From Rotaria sp. Silwood1 (Eukaryota; Rotifera; Eurotatoria; Philodinida; Philodinidae): 64,000 bases of DNA. The notes beneath the pieces were generated by a model. That model searched no databases. It was not told the origin of the DNA and saw only the letters and a program-made list of their open reading frames with translations. Every line of letters begins with the position of its first letter. The first letter of the stretch is position 1. The position numbers and the translations under genes were made by a program. Below are positions 1-12,025 of this stretch, piece after piece. The stretch is taken from NCBI GenBank assembly GCA_905250075.1, contig CAJNOP010000011.1:1676169-1740168 (forward strand), in the 5' to 3' direction.

Positions 1-23
1 GCCTTCAGAAATAATCAATAATA

Positions 24-202
24 GTATGGTGTGGGTGTGGGTGTGTGGGTAGGTGAAAAGTGAATGCCAGTAAACTCACACCCACACTCACACCCACACC
101 CACACCCACACCCACACCCACCCTCACCCACACCCACACCCACACCCACCCACACCCACACCCACGCCACACACCCACACACACCCACACCCACACCCTA
201 AA
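24..202. repeat. Telomere-like repeats, head-to-head (G-strand then C-strand)
   Basis: A short G-rich tract of GTGTGGG-like units (about 27-55) is followed, after a spacer of about 20 bp, by a longer C-rich tract of CACACCC/CCCACA units (about 77-202). The units are imperfect. Relative to the bdelloid telomere motif TGTGGG, the order is G-strand then C-strand. That is the arrangement expected when two chromosome ends are joined head to head. The motif assignment rests on recalled knowledge of bdelloid telomeres; the orientation and tract limits are seen directly. A plain CA-rich minisatellite is the alternative. Confidence 0.7.
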
Positions 203-2047
203 ATGCTTGCCGGATGAAGGTCACTGTAAACGTGGGAGATTTCTGGTGAAACTACCCTATACTATAAGATTTTCACTAAAACGTGCTCGATTTTAAACAG
301 AAATCGTTCAAAATGAACTTAGATTGTTCACTGACGAGATCCAAACAAGCCACAAGGGCTATCGGCGTGCCCGTCACAGACAGGTCAGGTCGATTCTTAG
401 AACAGACCAGACAGGTCACGCCAAGAAAATCAAAGGACAGGCACAGGCATGCCATGTCTTCAAAAAGTGGGCCTGTTTGGACCTCTTGGTCACTGTAATG
501 ACACTTTTCCATTACTAATGCTTTGACAGTGTAAGTGTTTACCTTACATTCAATACGTTATGAAAAGTATAAGTATGTTTAGAGAAAAATAAAGAAATAC
601 AGAAAAACATTAATATTTGAGGAAAACAATTATATTTTTGTTATAAAACATTTTTACTGAAATCTAAGAGATAAAAATGTCAATGATGTTATTATACGTA
701 GGAGAGAAATCATGTGTAGTAACTAAGAAACCTTTTATAGTAGACTATGATTCAACTTCAGCTGATATAATCAGGATTCAAAGTCGATGCGATATCACGA
801 ATGACAAATATTGAATGATCAGATCGATAATTGATGAGATCAAACTATTGTTCATGAAACATAATACTGAGTCTTTTTCGCTGATATTTTGCAGACTTGG
901 ATAAGAAATAATACAGTTTAAATAACATTAATACAATTATTTTATTGTTGTCAAAGTGGAGCTTCAATGGTTTCTCTATAAACTATTTTGTGCCCAAGTG
1001 TAAATCATGCAATCATAGAACTCTTTATCACCATTGAAAATTATATTTTTAATGCGATTCATTTTGCCAATTAAATCTTGTGCAAGGAGACAAATGGTTT
1101 TTTTTTCGACAAATATATGAACGTATTCACACAAATGCAGTTAATATTTAAATTGTCCTTCATAAAATGATTCTGATTATTGTAGTAGATGTTTTTTTTT
1201 TCATTCAACTCAAAGAAATGCTACTCAAGAATATTTTAAATTATCATATCATAGAAACAATATCCTTCGGGTCATTTCCAGTGATCAAAATTTGTTTATT
1301 CGATATTTTCAGAGCATTATTTTGTAGTATACAAAAATTTCAATCAACAGGTACGCAAACTCATATAGATTTCAACTGGTCGAAGTACAGTAAAAAAAAT
1401 ACTCTAGAACTAGTTCTATCAGCAATCACTTTTAAAAGTGTCATCTGACGGTTTTTCAAACATAAAAAAATCTTTGGCAGGGATCAATCTCATTATTAAT
1501 CGATTCGTTGATTTATTGCATTTAAACACACAATTGTTGTTTCGATAAATCACAATTAATACAATTTTGCGAGGATATGGATATTTCTAGAAAGACATTT
1601 TTAACAAATTGATGGACGCCAGGGATATTTACGGCATCGTTGTCACGTCGCCACTGTAACGGCAGCCTCATAGTATATATTTTATTAAAATACTGTGGCT
1701 ATAACTTGTTACAGAGCTAATTGCAGTTGGGCAGTGGTGCGATAGAATTGATTTTCAACCATGTTAGGATAACGAAAGACTTTCAGCGGCAACAAAATTC
1801 TTTCATTGATATTGATGTCGATTAATTCGTCAAAATCAAATCAATATTTTCATAGATCTTTTTATTTTACCTAGAAACTCATCCATTCTTGTTTACTATT
1901 TCACAGAATATACAAGAAATTTCATCTTTGAAGTTACTCTTGTTACAGTCCGTATCTGTAGAAGAGGAAGGTGTATACATTCCGGATTCCTATAATGAAG
2001 TTCTTCCCATTTCGCAATTTTTAAAAATATTCAAAAAAAATTTTACC
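203..2047. other. Intergenic, no gene recognised
   Basis: No convincing coding exon or RNA gene is seen. The first 300 bp are less AT-rich than the rest, and the 11-bp word GGTCACTGTAA occurs twice (about 219 and 488), which is too short to define an element. The part near 1900-2040 could hold a further decayed exon of the F-box pseudogene that follows on the minus strand, but no frame supports it. Confidence 0.5.
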
Positions 2048-5000
2048 TGGATAAAGTGTGATACATGATACACTATGACATAGTCTATCGAATTGTTTGA
2101 GAAATAAATAAAGTGGCGAATTCAAATAAACTTTAATTTGTTGAAGGTCTGAATAATTATATGCATATGAATGATTACTTAATGAAAAGAAAAACAATAG
2201 ATACAAAAGTTTTCAAAAATAAAATATTTTACCTTAAAATATCATAGTATTGAAATCGTTTGAAATCCGAAGCAAAGAAAATATGTTGATATGATTCGTC
2301 TTCGTCATAAACACATTTAACATTTGTCCATTGATCTAAAATAAAAAAAGAATCAGTTTTAAAAGAATTTATTATTTTAGAAATATCATTTTTTAATAAT
2401 GATGCACCTTGTATACCAATATCAATATGAAAGTGTTTTAAATTAATTATATGATCAGGTAAACAATATTGTCGAATGAAATTTGCATCAACAACAGATT
2501 TCCATATTGGTTGATTTTTTATTCATTCATCATAAAGATATAACTCAATTTTAAGCTTTATAATATAATTAACATTGTTCAAAAGCCATTTTAAATAAGC
2601 GATTTGTAAATCATTTCTAATGGAACATTTCAATTTAAAACATTTCAATTTTGGAACCTATTTAATAAAAAAAAATTAGTCATAACTTTCTTTTAAAATC
2701 AAAAAGAAACTGCAAATAATCTATTTCAAGTTGATCTTTTTATTCTTAGTAAATAATTGAAATTGTCATTATACCCAATTTTTTTTCTGATCATATTAAT
2801 GAAGTTTTTCCTAGTAATGAATTTTATCATGGTTTTTTATCGCTTGCGTTTTGACTTCCGTTAGCTCATCGATAGAAATAGAATTTTTCCAATTTAATAA
2901 AGAAAGAAGCGTGATTCTACTAAATAGATAATAAGTGTCTTTTCATAAAAATCCTTTTACGAAGAATCATACAGAAGATCTTTCGTTTTATTCAAGGATT
3001 TGATTGTGTCGGATGATTCGATATTCGTGTTGCACATGTTTATGTCGCATTCATGACGAAATCGAGATGTCATCTAGTTTCATTTATTTTCTCAGTTTAA
3101 ACATCTTTTGTATCTATTTTCTTTTGCGATTATCTCAAGAACCAAAACTCAGCAAATAATCGTTGAAATGAGAAGCCAAAAACTGAAGATTGAGTCGATA
3201 CTTTCTATTAAAACATTGTCTGTTAAATGTTTCCTTTCTTCAAGAATAGATTCTGAAAATGGCAAATTTAAAAAAAAAACATTTTTTTAAAACATTTTCA
3301 GATAATTGAAATAAAAACAAAGACATGTGAGATATCAGACTCTTTTCTCATATGTCGAGCATATGTGAATATATGCTGATAATAGATAAGGAATGATAAT
3401 TCAAATAATTCAATGATCAATCAAAAGCGATTTTGCCGATACGCATTGATAAAGTTTTCATAGTAATGAATTTTATTGTAAAAGTATTTTTTAACAAAAA
3501 AGCAAGAAAATTTAGTCGCCACTCCTCCAAATTATGTCACAAACATTTGTTAATTCAGTTGGCGATAGATAATGAATCGAATTCATAATTAAATAATGAA
3601 TTAAAATCACTCGTCAGTAAATCTATCGATATGCTTTATTCTCGTTATGATCTATTCCATTATGACTACTTTTGATGTTAACTCTAAGTCAGATCAACTG
3701 ATGGATAGACCGTCAATTTTTGGATTTCGTTTCATTTAGAAACGAAAAAATAAGTTCGATTCCAGTAAAAGATGATTATTGGTAGGAAAAAGCTTCCGAT
3801 ACACTACAAAAACGATCTTTTTCAGTCAGAAATCTTTTTTTTTTGAAATTGAGCGAAACTCGTATACGATTTAGTTTGTATCTGCGCTGTTTGATATTCA
3901 TAAACGAAATTATTCTTTCTTTGAAATATATGATAGACTAGTAGAAGAACTCTTTATTGATTATGAGGAAATAATGTTCATCACTGATTTTTCAGCATCA
4001 TCGTTTTGTTATACTGTGTTGAGGCTCGAGTCTTAGTTCAATTAGAAATCTTTTCTGTTAAATAGCATATACGCACGATATAATATTTAACTAAGAAGTT
4101 TTTTTCTTCTTTAATCAGATCAACAACTGAAATAATATTAGATTGATCTTACTTTATTACACCAATGTTCATTTGATAATATCGAATTATAAATATTGGT
4201 ATCAGAGTATTTAGAATAACGTTCAAACTGTTGACAATGAACTGATAATTCTTCGAGATTGGGTGCATGCTCAATTAGATCTTCAAGAAAGAATGTATAG
4301 TCAAGATAAATCTGCAAACAACGCAGAGTTATGCAATACGATTGAAATTCATTTGAAGTTGTGTTTATAGATGGATAAGAATATAACTTTAAACATTGAT
4401 GAATTGATTTAAATGCTTTCCTAATATCAAGTGTACCCAGGCAGACAATAAACGGCCAGAAAGGCGTTTAAACGCGTTAAAAAAGCGTTTACACCGTTTT
4501 AACTGGTTTAAACGCGTTTACTACTGATTTTTTCACTTTTAAATCGTTTTTACAGTTTATTTTCAACTAAATTCGACAAAACCATTAAAAACGCCCCAAT
4601 TTCGTGTTTTTTTCGAAAAAAAAACGTTTTAACAGTATTTTTCCGTTTTGCTTCGATTACCAAAAAAACAATCAAAACTACAAAAATTTTATTATTATGC
4701 TGACAGTAAATCATGTGCATCGTTACTAACTAGTTGTTAGTAGGTGATAGTCTGCGCTACTAATCTGTTACTAATGAGTAGTAAATTTTTAATTTAACTA
4801 TTCTGTAATAGTTATACCTGTTTGAATGTATCTAAATCATGTAACACAACATAGTGAGTAATCAGTCTGGTTACTTTCTAGTAAGTAATAAGTTTTAAAA
4901 TTCGTTGTTTATAAGTAACAGGCAACTGATGGTTAGAATACGTATCTTTTCCTAATAAACAGCAAAGAATCAGATCCGATATTTATTATTAGCAAACAGA

Positions 5001-6754
5001 AATTTTAAATCAAGAAAATTTTTTTATTGTCATTAAGTCGAAGTCAAAATTGATAGTAGTATAACGATCTTACTGAAAATACTTCGCGTAGTGAGTTTAC
5101 ATAGTCTATATTGATGTATTGTCAGTGTATCTACTCAGCAATATTCCACTGTCAATTGAAAACCGTTAAGACAAATATTGTTCGGTGTTAATATCTGATG
5201 AGAATGTAACAAGGCTTATCTTTGATTTGCCGCAGAGTAACTGCCATAAACTGATTTGCTTAACAGAAATAGGCGTGCAGCACATCTCATGCTGAATATC
5301 TTTAACAATCAGCGTGTAGACAATTAACATTATAGTGATTTGTTCAATGAATATTATAACATCATCTTAACCAATATTGGTTTATTTTACTGCACATTTA
5401 AGAAGATTAATTCTAGCTCAGTTGTATTTTGTGAATTATAATAAGTGCAGACAAATATTGTTAATGCTCAGAAACTAAATGGAAGGGGGAAATCATCATT
5501 AATGTTATTACATGTTAGTATATCATACTAACAACATAAACGATTCCTTCCTTCTTAGATTATATGATAATCATAATCTTCTCTATTTCTCTTTTAAAAG
5601 TGCAAGTACGTATGGGCAACAATCATGTTTAACCAAGATAAACAAGTTATCCTGTTCTCATATAGGTTATAATTAAAAAATGACATAGAGATTAGCTGTT
5701 TCAATAAAAGTTTCAAAACTTGACTATTGTATATTTCATCTAGTTATCATCGTCACATAGAAACAGAGTTATCATCAGTCCACATTTGCAAGAAATTTTT
5801 TCCATTCTGTCTTTTCTTTCCGTCCGTTCAGTTCACAGAAAAAGGAAAAAAGAGGTCATTCTTTTATCACTCTCTCGTCCGATTATTCGTCTGTTCTTTT
5901 CATTTGGAATTCATTTGTGTTCTGTTTCGTTCACATAGTTGCCTAACTGAGTAGGCCATTTTTTTTCTAACGTATACTTAAAATTAATGGTAAATTCACT
6001 ATATGTAATGGCACATACTTCTTTTGTGTAAAACTGGATATGTTCGAATTAGATAAGTTCTTTTCTGCGGAAATCACTCAGAACGAGAGAAAGAATAGGA
6101 CACTTACTGCATGGCTATTAATAGTGAGTTTCTGAGAAAAATACTTCAATATTCACTAGGTTAGTGTTGATTTAGACATAACATGTACGATACTTTTGAC
6201 ACTACAACTAGCAGAGTCGCTCGCAGACGATAAACATAGCAGGGTCCATTAAATATTCCTCACTTGAAATGTTTCATATATAATGTTCATCACGAGTACG
6301 TGTGACATATGAGACGTTTGAAACAGTTGGGTTTTCCACTCGGTGAAAAGGGAATCTTAAGTCATCGAAATATGAATGAGCTTTAAAAGAAATATCGTCG
6401 CTACAGGAAAAAGCAGATAGCATTCTGATGCATAGGTGTGCCTTAATCAATTTCGCGACCAACTTAATACACACTCATTATGAGATTTCGTAGTGCGTTG
6501 ATGACATTTCTAGTTATATCATATCTCCGTACTTTGATATTTTAGAGTTTGATCGAAATGAAGTTAAATTTATTAATGATACTTGAAAAGAACATCTGTC
6601 TACCATAGTAGTTCCGATTGTAGTTTTCCTTATATTAGAAGCTGGTTAGATAGTCCGTGCTTTGCCTTTTTATCAATTCCTGTGTTAGTCGTACTATTTT
6701 AAATCTATTCATCAGTCTATCTTATCCGTCACTTATTTGAAACATGAATGGAAA

Positions 6755-7240
6755 TAATTCAGTTTTCTTCTCGTTGATAAACTGACCGATTATATTCAGA
6801 TTATCATTAGATTAATGTTAAATTGACATATGTTTATTGTTTATACTTTGAAAGCAGTGCAGAGAATTAAATCTCTCATCAGTTCGTTTCGTTTTATGTT
6901 AAGAGTAAGTTTACATTTTGCCATTTACTTGTTGGTATTTTTTTCTTTTTGTTTTTTATCTAATAGTGGAATGGTATGACAAGGTGTTAATGCTGTTCTA
7001 TTAAACCTACATTTTTTATCTTTCTTTCCACTATTGAAAAAAAACAAAAAGAAAAAAATATCAATAAGTAAATAGTAAAATATACACTTATTCTTAACAT
7101 AAAAAGAAACGAACTGATGAGAGATAAATTCTCTGCACTGTTTTCAAAGTATAAACTATAAACATATGTCAATTTAACATTAATCTAATGATAATTTGAA
7201 TATAATCGATCAGTTTATCAATGAGAAGAAAATTTAGTTA
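6755..7240. repeat. Long palindrome inside the 3.1-kb transposon
   Basis: Arms of about 210-215 bp (about 6755-6970 and 7025-7240) are inverted copies with scattered differences; they contain TTCTTCTCGTTGATAAACTG and its inverse near the outer edges. The loop is about 55 bp. Such a structure could be a nested fold-back element or an inverted duplication within the host transposon. Confidence 0.8.
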
Positions 7241-7315
7241 TAAATTATTGATACTTCATCGTTTAGATGAAACGTTTGTTGATCATTAAGAGGCGTGACA
7301 AGGGAAATTATTTCA

Positions 7316-7475
7316 ACTGTTTAAACAGTGTCATTAGTCGCCAAAAACGCGTTAAAACAGTTACAATTTCAATGACTCCAAGCGTTTAAACATGTAAAAC
7401 GTGTTAAAAGTTAATTTTTCATAAACTGTTTTAACGCGTTTTTGGCGACTAATGACACTGTTTAAATAGTTCAGA
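7316..7475. repeat. Subterminal inverted repeat, 45-bp arms
   Basis: The arm at about 7316-7362 contains CAGTGTCATTAGTCGCCAAA followed by AACGCGTTAAAACAG. It is repeated inverted, almost without change, at about 7428-7475. It lies next to the right terminus of the 3.1-kb transposon and shares its AAACGCG motif. It is probably part of that element's end structure. Confidence 0.8.
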
Positions 7476-7525
7476 TGTTGAGATGTTTAAACGCCGTTTT
7501 TGTCGTTTTGTTGTCTGCCCGGGTA

Positions 7526-9929
7526 AGAGAAGTTAATTGACATTGATTGAAGAATATTTGATATATAATTTGTTGAAACATATTTATTAGTTTTTCTATT
7601 TAATAATAATAAAAAAACAAAATCAATCTCTATGATTAACATTAAAAATAAAATTGTTTCTTTTATCCAAATAAGGGGAAAATGTGTTTTGATCACTAAA
7701 TTTTCTCCTACGAAATGATCACCAAATCAATCAAGAATTGAGCCAATTAAAATGAGAAAAATGTTCCCATAAATGAAACTCAAAGTATCTAATATTATAT
7801 GATTAAGATGATCTTATTAATTGGGATTAATGATGAACTTCAATACAAGTGTGGGACGTAACAAAAATCAAACGTTAAAGTCAGAGTGAACATGAAGATG
7901 GGAAGTGAGGATGTGAGTATGGGGTATGTTAGTGTGGGTACGTTCTGGGTGCGAAGATTGATGCAATATGGATGATATTTGGAAACAGAGAAAAACGCGT
8001 TTGGTTTTAATATTTCTTGCAGTTAATGGTGTGGATGCACGAAGATGCTGTAGTCGTTGATGATATTAGCATTTATTTGATTGAATTTTTTTTTCATCTG
8101 TCCTTTTGACGTTGCCGCCTATGGTTAATTTGATGGTCAGAACACCCATTTTTTCGTGACCATTTTGTAGCTAAAAAATTTACTGATCAAAACGCAACTT
8201 TTTGATGATGAAAAAAATCCTGACCCTTCAAATAAATTTCTATGAACTTTTATTAAAACAAAAGAATTTTTCTGCAATTTATTAGATCTAATTTAACACA
8301 AGCATAACTACAACGATCATATTTTATATTAATATGACTATTAACTTCCAACCCGAATATAAGAAAAGTCATTAAAAAAATCCTACTTCTTTTCTACATC
8401 GATTAAAATTAAGTATAGTTTGTCTAGAAAAGAATTTCTGATTAAAATCTAGTCTTATCGTTATTAAGTAAAAACTTGAAGCTTTCATTTTCTTTTACAT
8501 TTATACGTGGACAAAATAATTTAGCATATTGATTCTACTAGTTTCTTTTTAATGAAGTCTCAGTTAAAACAAAAGCAATGATTCTCTCAACAATTGTAAT
8601 ATTGATAGTAATAATTTGTTTTTGTTCATCTCTAGTTTATTGCGGAAAAACCATAAGTATATGCTCAAAAATATTAAAACACAGAATAAACTGTATAATT
8701 GATTGCAAAGATAGCTTTCTTAATAAATAAGAGATTGTTATTCAAAAACAAAAATCAAATAAAGATTATTTAATGAAAGAGAGCAGTAACTTGTGTTGTA
8801 CTAACAGATTTCTCATCAGGTGAAAAAAATTTTGCATTCGCATTTCTTGACTCACTCAAATGCCTTATTCAAAAGAAAATATTTAACAGAACATATCGAA
8901 CAATGCTTCATACTTTTACCTAAACGAACACTATCTTAAACACATATGTTTGAGGTACATATTAATGTTAAGTCTTGGTGTGACTGTGGTTGAAACTTGG
9001 AGTAAGTCAAGAGATGACTCGAACTATACACACAAAGAACATCCATCCACGCCTTCATTTTCTGTTATCAATTTTAGGAGTCCCGGCATCTACCACTGTA
9101 TTATATAATAATATGGTCTTATAGCTTTATATATGATTTTTATACCTTATTAAATTCTCTATCTAATATTACATAGTTAAAAATCATGTACGAAACCTGT
9201 ATTAAAAAAAGACCAACTAAAAATAACTTCACCCGAAAGAGAAAGTTTTTTCTGTTTGATGTCTTTTAGAACATGCGAATATTCGTTTATATTTTTGAAA
9301 ATCTAGCTAAAAGAAATTTCACTCTGTTCACTCTACGCAAAATTTGATGACGCATATTTTAACTATTAAAGATTTTATATTATAATGAACGATTGTAAGT
9401 GTGGGCATGGATGTTTGCTTTGTTGACATCTAGATCCCAAACCAAAAACTGGTCATTCAGTAAGGACTACTCCTTATGAATAATTATAATCTACCTTAGA
9501 CCAATAATAAAATAACGAAAACTTATCCACAAATGATTAAATAATCATTTATCTTCAATACACATTCAGTTAGACATACAAATGACACCACCACAAATAG
9601 TACTTTCAATAATGACTACCATTTACTTGGTTCAAAAAAATTTCTTGCAAAGATGAGTAATATCATTTTAACAAAATTAATTATCTTAGACCTATGACGC
9701 ACCTAACCAATAAATTCAGGCCTGGTAGTCAATGCCTGATTGGTTTTACGCTCTTTGACTCAGTGATTTCCAATTTCGATTGAACGAAGATCTACTTTGA
9801 ATATGTATACAGTATTATCATCGCATGTCAGGCTAAATAAAATCTACTGATAATCAGTGATTGCTTCTAACACTTTTATCACTAGATTAGGCAGATTTTC
9901 GTATATAATGGATAGAAGATGATCTCGTT
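7526..9929. other. Unexplained insertion-like stretch within the F-box pseudogene
   Basis: The first ~70 bp (to about 7600) still belong to the F-box exon. From there to about 9930 no F-box homology or other coding frame is recognisable. The middle of the same F-box exon should be here, so this is either one or more further insertions or heavily decayed sequence. A mildly G-rich patch at about 7850-7970 has a few GTGTGGG-like words but no array. No terminal inverted repeats could be matched by eye. Confidence 0.45.
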
Positions 9930-10931
9930 TATAAAAAAAAAAAAAAACTTGATTACCGTCATTAGAAAGAAATAACGAAAGTTCTAATTGAGAATCAAAT
10001 GTTATATAAATATATTGATGGAATGTTAATGTAAGTTGGTCTAATTGATCTTGAATAAGTAAGGATAATGTATCAATTAATGGCTCAGATAATAAGCATT
10101 GAGTAATATTGAGTGATTTAAGATTAGGAAAACAAACTCTTTGTTTATCATTATGATAAAAAATTTCATGATAAATAAAATCAAAAGATATTGAATTAAT
10201 TCCATCAAAATGAATATATTTTATATTCGAACAAAGATATGACTAATTAAGTATTAGCGGTAATAATATTTTAGAAAATTTTTTATAAGATAAACCTGGT
10301 TTGTTGAAAATAATTCCATTTTTATTTATAGAAAATGTTGAAGAAATAATGGAATTGATACGCTTATTTAATAACCACAATGATATTAAAATTTCATCCC
10401 ATGATAAATAAGAAAATATTTGTACAAAGAGTTCATTTGGTAGTACTTCCAATTTACTTAACATTTTATCTGAAAATAAAATAATTATTTTGTTTTTTAC
10501 TATACTATATACAAGTATACAAAAATCATGTTTTATTTTTTTCGCTTTTTTTCCTGACATTTTCTTTTCCAAAGGAAAAGCAAAAACAAACTGAAGAATG
10601 TTTATTAAATAAACATCATTTTTAGTAAATTTGCCTCTTTATTTTTAACGTTTTATTATTCACAAGCTTGCTTGTATCATATCGAATATGTCAAACAGAA
10701 ACGGAAATGAAAAGAGCGAAATTCTAGCTAAACTTTTCCTGACTCTACATATAAAAGGGTCACAATTGAACTATCGATATGAATAACATATATAAACATA
10801 TATATATACGATGATTTCGACACATTTTGTATAATCGATGTCCTTGATAACATCATGTTTTGTATGTTCATACATAACAATCAATAGAAAACATTACAAT
10901 GGGACGAACCAGATCTTGGATGGGTTCAGTA

Positions 10932-11697
10932 CAGGGTTGCCAGATCTTCTGAAATGGCAGGAAAGCTTCTGAATTTCAAAACTTTTTCTGATTTTATTCT
11001 GACCTTCTGATTTTTCTGATTTTTCAGATTTTTTTCGATTTTTCTGGTTTTACTGTTTCGCTGCGATATTTGTCCAAATTCTATTTCTGAATGAAGACTT
11101 TTCTCATATTGATTACGATCATAATCGTTAGCCATATGAAACATGTATGGTCTGATTATCGTAATTGCATGGACATAAAACTAGTTAGTGCTGAACTTAA
11201 GATAAGAATGAATGCTAATTATTCTTGTGAACAGTTCTAAAAACATATTTCAACTGATAAACATTTATTGCAGCAAATTCGAAAAATGAAAAATATCAAT
11301 AGTATGGAACTCATATTGAATGAGTCGTTTTTTTAAATATCTCTTGATGTATATAGTGTATTTCTCGGTTTGTTTTTGCTCATTTTATGTGAAAAACGTT
11401 TTGAGTTTAGTAAAAAGTCTGATACTAGATGTCTTTTGCTAGTTTATGTGATATTGGGTGAACTACATATCCTTATTATTATTGTTTTTTTATGTTAAAT
11501 ATCTTCGAAAATAAATGAAGAATAGATGAACAAATTACAACTAAAGCATTTTGTAATAGTTGGGTAAAATAATAAGTGCCAATTTCAACATATTAGCCTT
11601 TCTGATTATTTTCTGATTTTCGAAAAAAAATTCTGAATATTTTCTGATTTTGATAGTCGGAATTTCTGATTTTTAAATTTTTGATCTGGCAACCCTG
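10932..11697. mobile_element. hAT-like non-autonomous element (MITE), 766 bp
   Basis: The termini are CAGGGTTGCCAGATC at 10932 and its inverse GATCTGGCAACCCTG ending at 11697. They are flanked by a perfect 8-bp target duplication, GTTCAGTA (10924-10931 and 11698-11705). An 8-bp duplication with CAGGG...CCCTG tips is characteristic of the hAT superfamily. Both subterminal regions carry repeated TTCTGATTTT words, likely transposase-binding subrepeats. No transposase frame is present, so it was presumably mobilised in trans. The perfect duplication suggests a fairly young insertion. Confidence 0.9.
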
Positions 11698-12025
11698 GTT
11701 CAGTATCAATAAAATGCGAACCGATTCTATTGAAAAATCATACTTTAGTACATCCTTCAACTTGTTATTAGTTTTGCCTTGATTCAATTGAATTGCTAAA
11801 AAGTCCACAAACTTGTGTTGCAAACGGCTCAATCTAGTTTCATAGAGAATTTTGTACTGGTGGAAATAGATTTTTTGGGTTTTTGCATCTTTTCTTAATT
11901 GATCACAGATGTGTTTTTTCTGAATATATGTAAAACCAGCTTTATTGATATCAATGACTAAATCTATGGGAATAATGCATCAGATCATTTTTATTAAGTG
12001 ATTATTTATTAAAATACGGCTAGGA

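Larger units (their letters stand above)
4436..7523. mobile_element. 3.09-kb non-autonomous TIR DNA transposon with TA duplication
   Basis: The ends are inverted copies of CCCRGGCAGACAA: CCCAGGCAGACAATAAACGG on the left, and the complement of the right end reads CCCGGGCAGACAACAAAACG. TA flanks both sides (4434-4435 and 7524-7525). Removing the element with one TA restores an F-box reading frame (QLTSL|TLDIRK), so both the insertion and its boundaries are well supported. The subterminal regions are rich in GTTTAAAC and AACGCGTT words in both orientations. No transposase-like open frame was found, so it probably depends on a partner element. A TA duplication is typical of Tc1/mariner, but the GC-rich tip is unusual, so no superfamily is assigned. 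Confidence 0.85.
2048..10559 (-). pseudogene. F-box protein gene, broken by insertions and stops
   Basis: Read on the minus strand, the gene starts at about 10559 (MSGKKAKK...). After a short intron it encodes an F-box with LPNELFVQIFSYLSWDEI, then a leucine-rich substrate-side region. F-box proteins link targets to SCF ubiquitin ligases. Pieces recognised in order: about 10559-9930 (F-box, then HFDGINSISFDFIYH and LDQLTLTF); about 7600-7526 joined to 4433-4153 (QLTSLTLDIRKAFKSIHQCL, LIEHAPNLEELSVHC, NEHWCNK, then a GT donor); 2657-2233 (VPKLKCFKLKC...DEDESYQHIFFASDFKRF); and about 2180-2048 (LNSPLYLFLKQFDRLCH). In-frame stops occur after residues LPLILN and after LYLYDE. Exon 1 is interrupted by a 3.1-kb transposon, and about 2.3 kb of unexplained sequence sits at 7.6-9.9 kb. 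The intron between 4153 and 2657 is 1.5 kb rather than about 55 bp. The gene is clearly non-functional. Confidence 0.8.

Noticed and set aside
60-296. Open frames of His-Thr-Pro or Val-Trp repeats over the telomere-like tracts
   Set aside because: They are translations of simple repeats on both strands, with no start context or non-repeat domain.
2780-3480. Direct repeat of an AGTAATGAATTTTAT-containing segment at about 2810 and 3465
   Set aside because: About 30 bp of similarity only; could not be extended to an element.
7850-7970. G-rich patch considered as a third telomere-like tract
   Set aside because: Only scattered GTGTGGG-like words without a repeating unit.
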